Both the position numbers and the translations under genes were made by a program. Below the pieces are notes generated by a model. The model made no database searches. It worked only from the letters and a program-made list of their open reading frames with translations, and was not told the origin of the DNA. From JAWKTV01 sp041398905 (GTDB taxonomy: Bacteria; Planctomycetota; Planctomycetia; Planctomycetales; Planctomycetaceae), in assembly GCA_041398905.1 (NCBI GenBank), contig JAWKTV010000020.1, positions 1-64,000 on the forward strand: a stretch of DNA of 64,000 nt, read 5' to 3'. Below are positions 47,479 to 57,257 of the stretch, one piece after another (position 1 is the stretch's first letter; each line of letters begins with the position of its first letter).

Positions 47479-50400
47479 ATGCGAGTCACTGGAATTCAGA
47501 TCGAACAGTTCGGCGTCTGGCACGACCTCAACCTGCCGCTCACGTCGCAGGGACTTTCGTCGATTTACGGGCCAAACGAGGCCGGGAAATCGACCCTCAT
47601 GCGGTTCGTTCGCGGCATCCTGTTCGGATTCCGGACCACCGATGAACGTTCCGCGGGCCCCGACGGAAAGTTTCGCCGCTGCTCCGGTGCCCTGCGGGTC
47701 GAATGCAACGGGGTCGACTACGAGATTCGCCGCGAGTCGCATCCGGGCACCCGCGGCCGGCTGACGATCAATGGTAGCGAGCACGGCGGCAAGGCTGACG
47801 AGCGGCTCCAGCGGCTGCTCGCCAACACCAAAGAAGCTCTGTTCGAGAACGTCTTCGCAATCGGCCTCGAGGAGCTGCAACAGCTCGCCACGCTGACCGG
47901 CGAAGAAGTCGCCCAGCACATCTACGGCCTCTCGCTCGGTTCGCACGGCCGGCGAATTCTCGCCGCCCAGCACGCCGCCAACCGAGAGGTCAACCGCCTC
48001 GCGAACATGGCGGACGGCAGCGGTGTCATGCACGATCTGTCGCAACAGATCGCCAAGGTCGACGAAGAACTTGATCGCGTGCACGACAAAACCGATCACC
48101 TCTCCGATCTCGCTGACGAGCGGATGGAGTTGTACGAGCAGATCGAAGGACTGAAGAAGCGGCAGGTCAGTTGCGAGCGGAACATCCGCGGCGCGCAGTT
48201 CATTGATCGGCTGTTTCCGGTGTGGCGCAAGCAGCGGGATCTCAAGCGCGAGCTGGATGGCCTTCCCAACGTCAACGGCCTCAGCGAGGACGCGCTGGAT
48301 CGCTACGACGAGATCGAACTCGAACTCGAAGAGGTGCTCGGCGAGCGGAACCGCTTCCAGTCCGAAGCCCAGGAACTCGAAGAACAGGCCGAACAAAGCG
48401 AGCTGGACGCGACCTTCGAAGAGCAGGTGTGCGCGATCCGCACGCTCATGGATCGTCAGGAGGATGTCCGCAAGGTCGAGAAACGGATCGAAGAGCGCAA
48501 GCGGGCCCGCGATCAACGTAAGCTGGAGCTGCAGGCCGCGCTGTCGGCCCTGCAGGCCGAAGTTCCGTGGGACAGTCTCGAACGATTCGACTCGTCGCCC
48601 GGCACGCTGTCCAGCCTGCTGAGCGCGGGTGAGAAGTATCGGCAGTCCGCGTGGATGCGGAGCCGGAGTATCAAGCGATACCGCGCCGCGCAGAAGGCCG
48701 CTCAGGCTCGCGCCGCCGAGTTCGCGCAGCGATCGAAAGGGCTTGAAGGCCGCGCGATCGAAGACGCCGCAGACGATGCCCGCCGACAGCTTGACAGCCT
48801 GGAAGAACTACAGATTCTGCGCGCCCAGGAAGAACGGCTCGCGCACACCGAAGCGATTCTCCAGGAGCAGATGAAGGAGTTTCCCCGCCGCCGCGAGCTG
48901 CCGGACTACTTCTACATCGTGCTGTGGGTGCTGGGCGTCGGTGGAGTGGTGCTGTTTCTGTACGGTGTCACAGCGACTCAGCAGGGGAGCGTCCGCGGCG
49001 AGAACACCGCGTGGATCATCGGCCTGATCTACATGCTCATCGGCGTCTGCTGCGGAGCGTTCACCTACACCCTCAACGACCACTATCGCCAGTTTCTGAG
49101 CTGGGATCCTTCGCGTGTTCGCCGTCGGCTCGAAGACATTCAGAACGAACGCGAGCGAGCACTTCGCGAAATCCGTCGCATGATCGGCAAAGATCCGATC
49201 CTGCCTCGGCACCTCACCGCCAAGGCGGTCGCTCTGCCCCGCGCCGACGAACCGGAGCAACTCAAGGAACGGGACATCATCACGCTGCTGCGGGAGCGGG
49301 CCGAAGAGCTTGATTCGCTGCACAACCTGGAACGCAAGGTGATCGACGATCGCGAACGGCTGTCTCGCTACCGCGAACGCCTGCAGATGCGTCAGCGAAT
49401 CGTCTCGACGATGCGGCGTGAGTGGACGGACCTCCTCCGCCGACTCAACCTGCAGGAATCCCTGAAGGTCACCGAAGCGTTCGACGTCTGGCAGCAGATC
49501 GCCGAGATCCAAAGGGCGTGGGTCGAATGGCAGAACGAGGCCGGCGCCTCGCAGCGTGACGAGGCGATTGTCCGCGAGTATCGCGAAGAGGTCATCCGAG
49601 TCGCCCGGGCGCTCAATGAGACGAACCCGCGTCAGCTCGATCCGCACGAACTCGTCGCGATTTGGGATGTCAGGCTGCAGGAGATCGACGTCGCCCGTCG
49701 CGAGCGGAAGCGGCTGCTCAACGAATCGCGGCAGAAGCGTCGCGACGCCGACCGCCTCGAAAGCACCATCGACACCTTGCGTGCCCGCCGGTTGGCAATG
49801 CTCTCCCGCGCCGGTGCCGCGGACCGCGCGGAACTCGCGACGCGCATCCAGTCGGTGCATCGCCGCATCGAACTCCTGCGGCTGCTCGAAGACCTGCGGG
49901 GCGACCTCGACGGGATCGTCGCCACCGAGCCCGACCTCGCCATCGTCGAGGATGACCTCAACCGCTTCGACGTCGCGCGGAACAAGGAATACATCGCCAA
50001 GAACCGCAGCGAGATGAAGGCGCATGACGACCAGATTCAGTCTCTGCACCAGCGGCTCGGGCAGATCAAACGCGAGATCGAACAGATCGAAGAAGACGAG
50101 TCGCTCGAGTCACTCTCGCGGAAGCGAAAACGGCTCGCCTTGGACCTGCGGGACGCGACCAGCCGCTGGGTGGCCGCAAGGCTCGCCGGCAACGCCATCG
50201 AGAAGGTTCGCCACCGTGTCGAACGCAACTGCCAGCCCGACACCCTCAAACTCGCCAGCGACTACCTCGACCGGCTCACATGCGGCAAGTACGTCAACGT
50301 CTGGGCACCGCTGGGCGAAAAGCACCTTGTCATCGACGACGAACATGGGACTTCGTTCCAGGTTGGTCACCTGTCAAGCGGCACCCGCGAACAGCTCTTT

Positions 50401-50661
50401 CTGGCCGTCCGCATGGCGATGATCCGCGAACTCGCGGATCAGGGGGTCGAACTCCCAATGGTGCTCGATGACGTCTTCGTCAACTTCGACCAGGAGCGAA
50501 CCGAAGCGGCGGTTGAGACCCTGATGGACTTCGCCGACGACGGTCAGCAGGTGCTGTTCTTCAGTTGCCACCTGCATCTGGCACAGATGTTCGAAGACCG
50601 CGGCACCCCGCCGATCTACCTGCCCGGCCACGCGCCGGCCATGGCGGGTATCGCCCCGTAA
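47479..50661 (+). CDS. YhaN-like SMC/Rad50-type ATPase with central membrane segments
   Basis: An intact 1060-residue protein. The N-terminus has IEQFGVWHDLNLPL and Walker A GPNEAGKST at 31-39, typical of Rad50/SbcC/YhaN ATPases. Long coiled coils (about 200-470 and 560-920) flank two hydrophobic stretches at about 476-496 and 510-530 (FYIVLWVLGVGGVVLFLYGV and WIIGLIYMLIGVCCGAFTYT). The C-terminal ATPase half has the signature LSSGTREQLFLAVRMAMI, Walker B MVLDDVFVNFD and the H-loop VLFFSCHLHLA. YhaN-type proteins work with a nuclease partner in DNA repair or phage defence. The usual SbcD/YhaO nuclease gene is not adjacent. The ATG at 47479 follows a GGGGGAAA purine run. Confidence 0.87.
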   Translation: MRVTGIQIEQFGVWHDLNLPLTSQGLSSIYGPNEAGKSTLMRFVRGILFGFRTTDERSAGPDGKFRRCSGALRVECNGVDYEIRRESHPGTRGRLTINGSEHGGKADERLQRLLANTKEALFENVFAIGLEELQQLATLTGEEVAQHIYGLSLGSHGRRILAAQHAANREVNRLANMADGSGVMHDLSQQIAKVDEELDRVHDKTDHLSDLADERMELYEQIEGLKKRQVSCERNIRGAQFIDRLFPVWRKQRDLKRELDGLPNVNGLSEDALDRYDEIELELEEVLGERNRFQSEAQELEEQAEQSELDATFEEQVCAIRTLMDRQEDVRKVEKRIEERKRARDQRKLELQAALSALQAEVPWDSLERFDSSPGTLSSLLSAGEKYRQSAWMRSRSIKRYRAAQKAAQARAAEFAQRSKGLEGRAIEDAADDARRQLDSLEELQILRAQEERLAHTEAILQEQMKEFPRRRELPDYFYIVLWVLGVGGVVLFLYGVTATQQGSVRGENTAWIIGLIYMLIGVCCGAFTYTLNDHYRQFLSWDPSRVRRRLEDIQNERERALREIRRMIGKDPILPRHLTAKAVALPRADEPEQLKERDIITLLRERAEELDSLHNLERKVIDDRERLSRYRERLQMRQRIVSTMRREWTDLLRRLNLQESLKVTEAFDVWQQIAEIQRAWVEWQNEAGASQRDEAIVREYREEVIRVARALNETNPRQLDPHELVAIWDVRLQEIDVARRERKRLLNESRQKRRDADRLESTIDTLRARRLAMLSRAGAADRAELATRIQSVHRRIELLRLLEDLRGDLDGIVATEPDLAIVEDDLNRFDVARNKEYIAKNRSEMKAHDDQIQSLHQRLGQIKREIEQIEEDESLESLSRKRKRLALDLRDATSRWVAARLAGNAIEKVRHRVERNCQPDTLKLASDYLDRLTCGKYVNVWAPLGEKHLVIDDEHGTSFQVGHLSSGTREQLFLAVRMAMIRELADQGVELPMVLDDVFVNFDQERTEAAVETLMDFADDGQQVLFFSCHLHLAQMFEDRGTPPIYLPGHAPAMAGIAP

Positions 50662-50811
50662 TCGCTGTCCGCGCCGCGAATGGCGTGGCAGGAAGCGGCC
50701 AACTACCAGAGAGGACCGTCTCCAGCGTCAATGGTATCACCGTGCCGCAAGGCTTGTGTGTGGGGACTGTTGGCCCGGTGAAGAACCGTCGCCGGTCAAT
50801 GCGGGCTGACG

Positions 50812-51702
<891 letters not shown>

Positions 51703-51933
51703 AACCAGCTCGATCGAAGAGAATGAATAGCGGCGAACGGTGCTTCAGGTCGCGACAATCTCGCAGACGGTCCACACCCCGGCAAGGGTACCGTCGTGAC
51801 CGGCATGTCAAAAGCCCCCTGGCAACCTCTGAAGGGCCACGCGGATTTGCGAGTCCGATGCTGTTGCTGATGCCGGTTGTCCACCGTGATCATTCGAGGC
51901 GGCGGCACCTGTTCAGCCTTCCGACGGAAAGCG

Positions 51934-52938
51934 TCAGAACTGCGACAGGAACCGGACGTCGTTCTCGTAGAACTGACGGATGTCGCGGACATTGTGGCGT
52001 CGCATGCAGAAACGTTCGATACCCAGCCCGAACGCGAAGCCGGTCACTTGCTCGGGGTCGTACCCGACGGCTCGCAAAACGTTGGGGTCGACCATCCCGG
52101 CGCCGCCGATCTCCATCCAGCCTTCCCCCCACTTCATGTCGACTTCGACGGAAGGTTCCGTGAACGGAAAGAACGAGGGGCGGAAGCGAACGGTGACGTC
52201 CTTGCCAAGGTAGGCTTCGGCGAACAGCCTGAGGACGGTCTTCAGGTCGGCCATCGTCACCCGCTCGGCCACCCACAGCCCCTCCATCTGGTGGAACATG
52301 CAGGAGTGAGTGGCGTCCATCTCGTCGGGGCGATAGACCCGCCCCAGTGAGACGATCCGCACGGGTGGCGGAGTCTGCTCCAGCACTCGAATCTGCACCG
52401 TCGACGTCTGGCTGCGGAGCAGCAGCGGACCGCCAGCGGTTGCCTGAGCGGTTTGCAGATAGAAGTTGTCGAGCGGATCACGGGCCGGATGGTCGGCCGG
52501 AATGTTCAGCGCGACGAAGTTGTGATACTCGTCCTCGATCTCCGGTCCATCGGCGACGGCGAAGCCGAGCCTCGCGGTGATCTCACGGAACTCGTCCATC
52601 GTGCGGGTGATGGGGTGCCGCGAGCCCAGTCGCACCGGCACGCCGGGGAGCGTGACATCAATGCCGTCGACCTCTGGACCGGCACCTCCGCTCAGTTCGA
52701 CCTGCCTCGCTTCGAGTCGTTCGCTGACGAGTGTCTTGACGGTGTTGAACTGCTGACCGACCGCGGGGCGTTCCTCAGCCGAGACCTGGCCGAGCAGCTT
52801 CTGCAGGTCGCGCAGCCGCCCCTGCTTCTTGCCAAGGAACTCGATTCGCACCGCCTCGATCGCCTCGGCGGTGGTCGCGCTGGCGATCGCGGCGAGGGCT
52901 GCTTCCTGATAGGCCGCGAACTGTTCGAGCGGATTCAT
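51934..52938 (-). CDS. pheS: Phenylalanine-tRNA ligase alpha subunit
   Basis: 334 residues. The class II synthetase subunit carries the coiled-coil tRNA arm (residues 1-85) and the catalytic core. Motif 2 region is VRIVSLGRVYRPDEMDATHS with the MFHQMEGLWV stretch, and motif 3 is GFAFGLGIERFCMRRHNVRD. It joins Phe to tRNA-Phe with the PheT subunit. pheT is not next in this window; TerC follows instead, so pheT must be elsewhere. It is 89 bases downstream of rplT, in the conserved order rpmI-rplT-pheS. Confidence 0.97.
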   Translation of the reverse strand: MNPLEQFAAYQEAALAAIASATTAEAIEAVRIEFLGKKQGRLRDLQKLLGQVSAEERPAVGQQFNTVKTLVSERLEARQVELSGGAGPEVDGIDVTLPGVPVRLGSRHPITRTMDEFREITARLGFAVADGPEIEDEYHNFVALNIPADHPARDPLDNFYLQTAQATAGGPLLLRSQTSTVQIRVLEQTPPPVRIVSLGRVYRPDEMDATHSCMFHQMEGLWVAERVTMADLKTVLRLFAEAYLGKDVTVRFRPSFFPFTEPSVEVDMKWGEGWMEIGGAGMVDPNVLRAVGYDPEQVTGFAFGLGIERFCMRRHNVRDIRQFYENDVRFLSQF

Positions 52939-53027
52939 GGCGGTTCAGTTGTCTAGCCGCCGATCATACCGGCACGTCACCCGGTACTGAGCAGCGCGGC
53001 GGTCGGACCAACGGCTCAACAAGCGAT

Positions 53028-53426
53028 CTAGCGCACCGCTTCGTGACCGACGCGGGGCTTCTTGACCGTCACGTCCTTGGTCAGCTCCTTGACGACGGCG
53101 ACGATCTCGTCGAACACGGCCGGCTGATGAATGGCGAGCTGGCTGAGCGACTTGCGGTTGAGGTCGATCCCGGCGAGCCTCAGGCCGTGAATGAAAACCG
53201 AGTACCGCAGGCCCCGCTCGCGGCAGGCGGCGGTGATACGGGTGATCCACAGAGCGCGGAACTCACGCTTCTTGACGCGGCGATCGCGGAAGGCGAATGC
53301 GCCAGCTCGCAGCAGCGTCTCTTTGACTGTCCGGTACAGCTTGCTCCGGCCGCCGTAGTTACCCTTGGCCAGCTTGAAGAGACGCTTCTTGGACTTGTGA
53401 CGGACTTTACCGTGTTTGACGCGCAT
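53028..53426 (-). CDS. rplT: 50S ribosomal protein L20
   Basis: 132 residues, about 12-15 more than the usual 117-120 because of a C-terminal tail (VTVKKPRVGHEAVR). The N-terminus MRVKHGKVRHKSKKRLFKLA, with the GNYGGRSKLYRTVKE stretch and ITRITAACRERGLRYSVFI, is the family pattern. L20 is needed for early 50S assembly and in many bacteria represses its own operon through a leader RNA. Here 240 bases with repeats separate it from rpmI. Confidence 0.97.
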   Translation of the reverse strand: MRVKHGKVRHKSKKRLFKLAKGNYGGRSKLYRTVKETLLRAGAFAFRDRRVKKREFRALWITRITAACRERGLRYSVFIHGLRLAGIDLNRKSLSQLAIHQPAVFDEIVAVVKELTKDVTVKKPRVGHEAVR

Positions 53427-53535
53427 TGGACTGACAGCTTTCTAAGGACCGGGCAAGGCGTCCGCGGACGGCGGATCTTAGGGGCCAGGCTTCCGAGTCG
53501 AATCGTGTTGGAAGTTGCGGGGCTCTCTACGTGGC

Positions 53536-53642
53536 GTAGGCCGCTGGCCTGCGTAATCGTAAGAGCCGTCCCCTGGAGGCAGGCCAGCGGCCTACCCCAC
53601 ATAAGGTCGAGGCAGGCCAGCGGCCTACCCCACGTAAGGTCG
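53536..53642. repeat. Two tandem 33-bp repeats plus an inverted copy between rpmI and rplT
   Basis: A 33-base unit (53577-53609) is followed directly by a second copy (53610-53642) with one mismatch. Each holds aggcaggccagcggcctacc. A 17-base inverted copy (53536-53552, gtaggccgctggcctgc) pairs perfectly with 53579-53595 and, as RNA, can form a 17-bp stem with either repeat. The core aggcc-agc-ggcct is itself a small hairpin. It could be a dispersed intergenic repeat or a regulatory leader of rplT. Confidence 0.8.
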
Positions 53643-53666
53643 GCCGGTGGGACCGGCCCTGTTGTG

Positions 53667-53867
53667 TTAGCTCGCGGGCCGCAGGCAATCGGCGATATGC
53701 ACGGCGAAGGCGCCGACGATCACCCCATCCTGACGCAGGCGACGCTTGCGGTCACCGGTCTTCTTGCCAAGGATGTGGCCACGGAAAGCCTTCTTATGCT
53801 TCACTTTACCGCTGGCGGTTACTTTGAACCGCTTCTGCATTCCCTTATGGGTCTTCTGCTTGGGCAT
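53667..53867 (-). CDS. rpmI: 50S ribosomal protein L35
   Basis: 66 residues. MPKQKTHKGMQKRFKVTASG then KVKHKKAFRGHILGKKTGDR is the L35 pattern; very basic. The ATG at 53867 is chosen because longer frames have no L35-like part. infC, the usual upstream neighbour, is absent; gmd ends 183 bases upstream instead. A candidate promoter lies at 53904-53933. Confidence 0.95.
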   Translation of the reverse strand: MPKQKTHKGMQKRFKVTASGKVKHKKAFRGHILGKKTGDRKRRLRQDGVIVGAFAVHIADCLRPAS

Positions 53868-53903
53868 CGCTCTTGTCCGCTCGAAACGTGTAGGAAGTCC
53901 GCG

Positions 53904-53933
53904 AGTATAGCGACCGACTGGTGGTGGTTTCCA
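53904..53933 (-). promoter_or_regulatory. Candidate sigma-70 promoter of rpmI-rplT-pheS
   Basis: On the minus strand TGGAAA (53933-53928), an 18-base spacer and TATACT (53909-53904) form a promoter-like pair. The -10 box is one base from consensus. It predicts a start about 30 bases upstream of the rpmI ATG. This fits the operon starting at rpmI. Confidence 0.45.
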
Positions 53934-53981
53934 GCGTGCCGATGGTCTCTTTTCGGCAATTCTGGTCCCGAGACAACAACA

Positions 53982-54012
53982 CACCCCGGTCGCCACGAGG
54001 GAAACCGGGGTG
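53982..54012 (-). terminator. Terminator-like hairpin downstream of gmd
   Basis: A perfect 9-bp stem (caccccggt 53982-53990 with accggggtg 54004-54012) and a 13-base loop, followed on the minus strand by TGTTGTTGTCT. It lies 38 bases past the gmd stop, so it should separate the sugar cluster from rpmI. Confidence 0.6.
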
Positions 54013-54049
54013 GGAATCAGTTCGGAATCGACGACTCGCCCAGCCGCTG

Positions 54050-55138
54050 TCAGGCGGCGATCTTGAACTGCGGCTTCTCGGCCGGTTCGCTGCGTTCGGC
54101 CTCCATGTCCGCGTCGACCATCATTTCGACAAGGCCGCGGAAGGTCGTCTTCGGTTCCCAGCCCAGCGTGTTCTTCGCCTTGGTCGGGTCGCCCAGCAGC
54201 AGGTCGACCTCGGCCGGGCGGAAGTAGCGGGGATCGACGCGGATGAGCGCCTTGCCATCCGGGCCAATTCCGACTTCATCGACGCCCGTTCCCTTCCACC
54301 GGATCGGCAGGCCGACCTGGGCGAAGGCGACGTCGCAGAACTCTCGGACCGAATGAGTCTCGCCCGTGGCGATCACGAAGTCGTCCGGCTGTTCCGCCTG
54401 CAGCATCATCCACTGCGCTTCGACGTAGTCGCCGGCGAAACCCCAGTCCCGCTTGGCGTCGAGGTTGCCCAGGTGCAGGCACTGCTGGCGGCCGTACTTG
54501 ATCTTCGCCAGGGCGCGGGTGATCTTGCGGGTCACGAACGTCTCGCCGCGGCGGGGAGACTCGTGATTGAACAGGATGCCGTTCACCGCGAACATGCCGT
54601 ACGACTCACGGTAATTCTGGGTGATGTAAAAGGCGTAAGCCTTGGCGGCGGCGTACGGGCTGCGGGGGTAGAAGGGGGTCGTTTCCTTCTGCGGAGTCTC
54701 GACCACCTTGCCGTACAGTTCGGAGGACGAGGCCTGGTAGAACTTCGCCTGCACGTCGAAGTCGCGCATTGCTTCGAGGATTCGGACGGCGCCCAGGCCG
54801 GTCACTTCGCCGGTGTACTCGGGGACCTCGAACGACACCTTGACGTGCGACTGGGCACCGAGATTGTAGATTTCGTCGGGCCGGACCGTCTTGATGATCT
54901 GGTTCATCGACGACGAATCGTTGAGATCGCCGTAACGGAGGTGCATCCGCACGTCGTCTTCGTGGGGATCCTGGTAGAGGTGGTCAATCCGGCCGGTGTT
55001 AAAGGACGACGAACGGCGGATGACCCCCCACACCTCGTAGCCTTTGCCGATCAGGAACTCGGCCAGGTACGAGCCGTCCTGTCCGGTGATGCCGGTGATG
55101 AGAGCCTTCTTGCCATTCCTTGGCGGCAGTTGGTGCAT
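54050..55138 (-). CDS. gmd: GDP-mannose 4,6-dehydratase
   Basis: 362 residues. It converts GDP-D-mannose to GDP-4-keto-6-deoxy-D-mannose, the first step to GDP-L-fucose. The Rossmann motif is ALITGITGQDGSYLAEFLIG, followed by RSSSFNTGRIDHLY, the SSSELYGK active-site Ser/Thr part and YPRSPYAAAKAYA with the YxxxK pair. FNHESPRRGETFVTRKITRA and WGFAGDYVEAQW are family marks. The ATG at 55138 has GGAG about 9 bases upstream; a TTG at 55159 is less likely. It is 27 bases downstream of fcl. Confidence 0.95.
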   Translation of the reverse strand: MHQLPPRNGKKALITGITGQDGSYLAEFLIGKGYEVWGVIRRSSSFNTGRIDHLYQDPHEDDVRMHLRYGDLNDSSSMNQIIKTVRPDEIYNLGAQSHVKVSFEVPEYTGEVTGLGAVRILEAMRDFDVQAKFYQASSSELYGKVVETPQKETTPFYPRSPYAAAKAYAFYITQNYRESYGMFAVNGILFNHESPRRGETFVTRKITRALAKIKYGRQQCLHLGNLDAKRDWGFAGDYVEAQWMMLQAEQPDDFVIATGETHSVREFCDVAFAQVGLPIRWKGTGVDEVGIGPDGKALIRVDPRYFRPAEVDLLLGDPTKAKNTLGWEPKTTFRGLVEMMVDADMEAERSEPAEKPQFKIAA

Positions 55139-55165
55139 CGTGTCACTCCGTGTAATCAAGTTGGG

Positions 55166-56161
55166 TCAGGCAGCAAAGCGAATTGATCCGGGAGCTTCCA
55201 GTTGCTGGAGAAACCAGGCATACGTGGACTGAATCCCCTCCTCCAAAGAAATCGAGTGCTTCCAGCCCAGGCCATGCAGGCGGGACACATCGAGCAGTTT
55301 GCGGGGTGTGCCATCCGGCTTCGAGGTGTCGAAGTCGATCGCGCACTCCGGTGCCACGATGCGGCGGACGGTGTCCGCCAGTTCGTGAATCGTCACATCC
55401 TCACCCGTGCCGATGTTGATCGGACCGGGAGCGTCATAGTGTTCGAGCAGGTGCAGGCAGGCGCTGGCGAGATCGTCGACGTGCAGGAACTCGCGGCGGG
55501 GAGTCCCCGTCCCCCAGATGGTGACCGACGGCTTTCCAGCAACCTTCGCCTCATGGAAACGGCGGATCAGAGCCGGCAGCACGTGTGACTTCAGCGGGTC
55601 AAAGTTGTCATTCGGACCGTAGAGGTTCGTGGGCATGCCCGAGACGAAGCAACAGCCGTACTGGTCGCGGTAGGCGTCGCAGCTCTTCACGCCAGCGATC
55701 TTCGCGATGGCGTAGCCGTAGTTCGTCTGCTCCAGTTCGCCGTTGAGGAGGTACTCCTCCTTGATCGGCTGCGGGCAGTTGCGGGGGTAGATGCAGGAGC
55801 TGCCAAGGTAGACGAGCTTTTGCACCCCGGTGCGATGCGCGGCTCGCAGCACCGTCGCGTGAATCATCAGGTTGTCGTACAGAAAGTCGGCCTGCGCGGT
55901 CGAGTTGGCGAGGATGCCCCCCACCTTGCCGGCGCAGTGCATCACGTAGGCCGGCCGATTCGCCTCGAACCAGCGGTCCACGTCTCCATGCTCGCGGAGG
56001 TCCATGTCCGCCCGCGTCGCGGTCAGGACACTGGTGAAGCCCTGTTGTTTGAGGTGCCGAACCACTGCGGAGCCAACCAGACCGCGATGGCCGGTGACGA
56101 GAATTGGCGCACTCCGGTCAATCGGAGTCGCGGACCCGGAGGCGGGTATGCTGTTCGACAT
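55166..56161 (-). CDS. fcl: GDP-L-fucose synthase
   Basis: 331 residues from the ATG at 56161. The epimerase-reductase turns the Gmd product into GDP-L-fucose with NADPH. It has VTGHRGLVGSAVVRHLKQQG, the catalytic SSCIYP, the YGYAIAKIAG YxxxK, GMPTNLYGPNDNFDP and the NIGTGEDVTI part. Length and motifs are standard. It precedes gmd by 27 bases in one unit. A promoter candidate lies 147 bases upstream. Confidence 0.95.
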   Translation of the reverse strand: MSNSIPASGSATPIDRSAPILVTGHRGLVGSAVVRHLKQQGFTSVLTATRADMDLREHGDVDRWFEANRPAYVMHCAGKVGGILANSTAQADFLYDNLMIHATVLRAAHRTGVQKLVYLGSSCIYPRNCPQPIKEEYLLNGELEQTNYGYAIAKIAGVKSCDAYRDQYGCCFVSGMPTNLYGPNDNFDPLKSHVLPALIRRFHEAKVAGKPSVTIWGTGTPRREFLHVDDLASACLHLLEHYDAPGPINIGTGEDVTIHELADTVRRIVAPECAIDFDTSKPDGTPRKLLDVSRLHGLGWKHSISLEEGIQSTYAWFLQQLEAPGSIRFAA

Positions 56162-56307
56162 GAGCGGCGCATCCGTGCTGTGTGCCAACAAACAGGCGAC
56201 ATCCATTGTCGCCCCGCAGGCGGAAGAGTTGACCTGCTCGGCCGCTGATTCCCCCCATCCTGCCTCGCAACGACCCCGGATTCTCGGGGCACTGGTCGCG
56301 AAGCGGG

Positions 56308-56337
56308 TTTCTACGTGAATTTGGGGAAACGGGTCAA
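56308..56337 (-). promoter_or_regulatory. Candidate promoter of fcl-gmd
   Basis: On the minus strand TTGACC (56337-56332), an 18-base spacer and TAGAAA (56313-56308). It lies in the 315-base gap (56162-56476) before fcl, which otherwise holds no gene or repeat that I can see, and would give a leader of about 140 bases. Boxes are near consensus but GC-rich promoters are hard to call. Confidence 0.35.
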
Positions 56338-56476
56338 CGGGGATTTTGGTAAAAAATGCACGACCGCTGAAGTGGCGTGCTCACCAGACCCGTGCGGCAG
56401 CGGGCGATGCTCACGCAGGCACGCGAGGGAACATTCGCTGCCAGGCGTTCGGACGCTTCGCGACATCGGGAGGCAC

Positions 56477-57257
56477 TCAGGGCGATTTGCCCTCCGTGCC
56501 CCTTCCCCTGCGAGCGGCAGTGTCGTTCGTCCTCGACTGCCCGCGATGGCGGAACGCGTACCGGTACCACCGCAGGTAATAAGGCAGCCATTGCCGCAGC
56601 TTGAAGTTCGACTCGCCCGCTGTGCGGTCGCGCCAGGTTGTCGGGATCTCGACGATCTTGCAGCCACGGGCGAATGCCTTCGCTGTCAGTTCGAGCGCGA
56701 TCTCGAAGCCTCGCTCGCTTTCGATGCCCACCTCGCGGACGACGGCTGCGTCGTACAGGCGATAGTTGTTTGTGGCGTCATGCACGGGAAACCCGGCAAA
56801 CCACTTGAGGCTCAGCCCCGCAAGACGTGAGAGGGTCTTCTTCAGCCAGGGGCCGCCGACTTGACGGCCACCCTGCATGTAACGGGAAGGACAGACGACC
56901 TGCGCTCCGTCTCGATAGGCCGCCAGCATCGCGGGCAGAATGGTGAGATCATCGGACAGGTCGGCCATCGTGACGCAGGCCGGGCCGGCCTCCACCGCGT
57001 CGAAGCCCGCCCGGATCGCGTTCGCCGGCCCACGACCGAGGTTGTTTCGCACCAGCACCAACTCAGGGCGTGTGGCCGCCAGTTCCCGAGCGACCGGCAA
57101 CGTCGAGTCCTCCTCGAAGTCATAGACCACCAACAGCCGGTAGGGCGAGGTGCAGCTGCTCCACTTCCGCGACGAGTGCCGGAAAGTTCTCTTGCTCGTT
57201 GAAGACCGGCACAATCAGGTGCAGCAGCGTCGAGTCGGTTGGGGCGGGTGAGGTCAT
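56477..57257 (-). CDS. Polyprenyl-phosphate glycosyltransferase, family 2, frameshifted
   Basis: About 259 residues after removing one extra C near 57150. The N-terminus (LLHLIVPVFNEQENFPALVA) lies in the upstream frame; the rest (YRLLVVYDFEEDSTLPVARE and on) in the next. It resembles dolichol/undecaprenyl-phosphate sugar synthases: VRNNLGRGPANAIRAGFD, the metal-binding ADLSDDLTILP, FAGFPVHDATNNYRLYD and WRDRTAGESNFKLRQWLPYY. It would charge a lipid carrier with a sugar for the GT39 enzymes encoded just upstream. The start codon overlaps the stop of the GT39 gene by four bases, so all three genes are coupled. Confidence 0.83.

Noticed and set aside
48808..50049. A 413-codon minus-strand frame
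   Set aside because: Antisense to the YhaN-like gene, no start signal and no family features.
53043..54227. A 394-codon plus-strand frame across the ribosomal genes
   Set aside because: It runs antisense through rplT, rpmI and the repeat spacer and cannot be coding alongside both.
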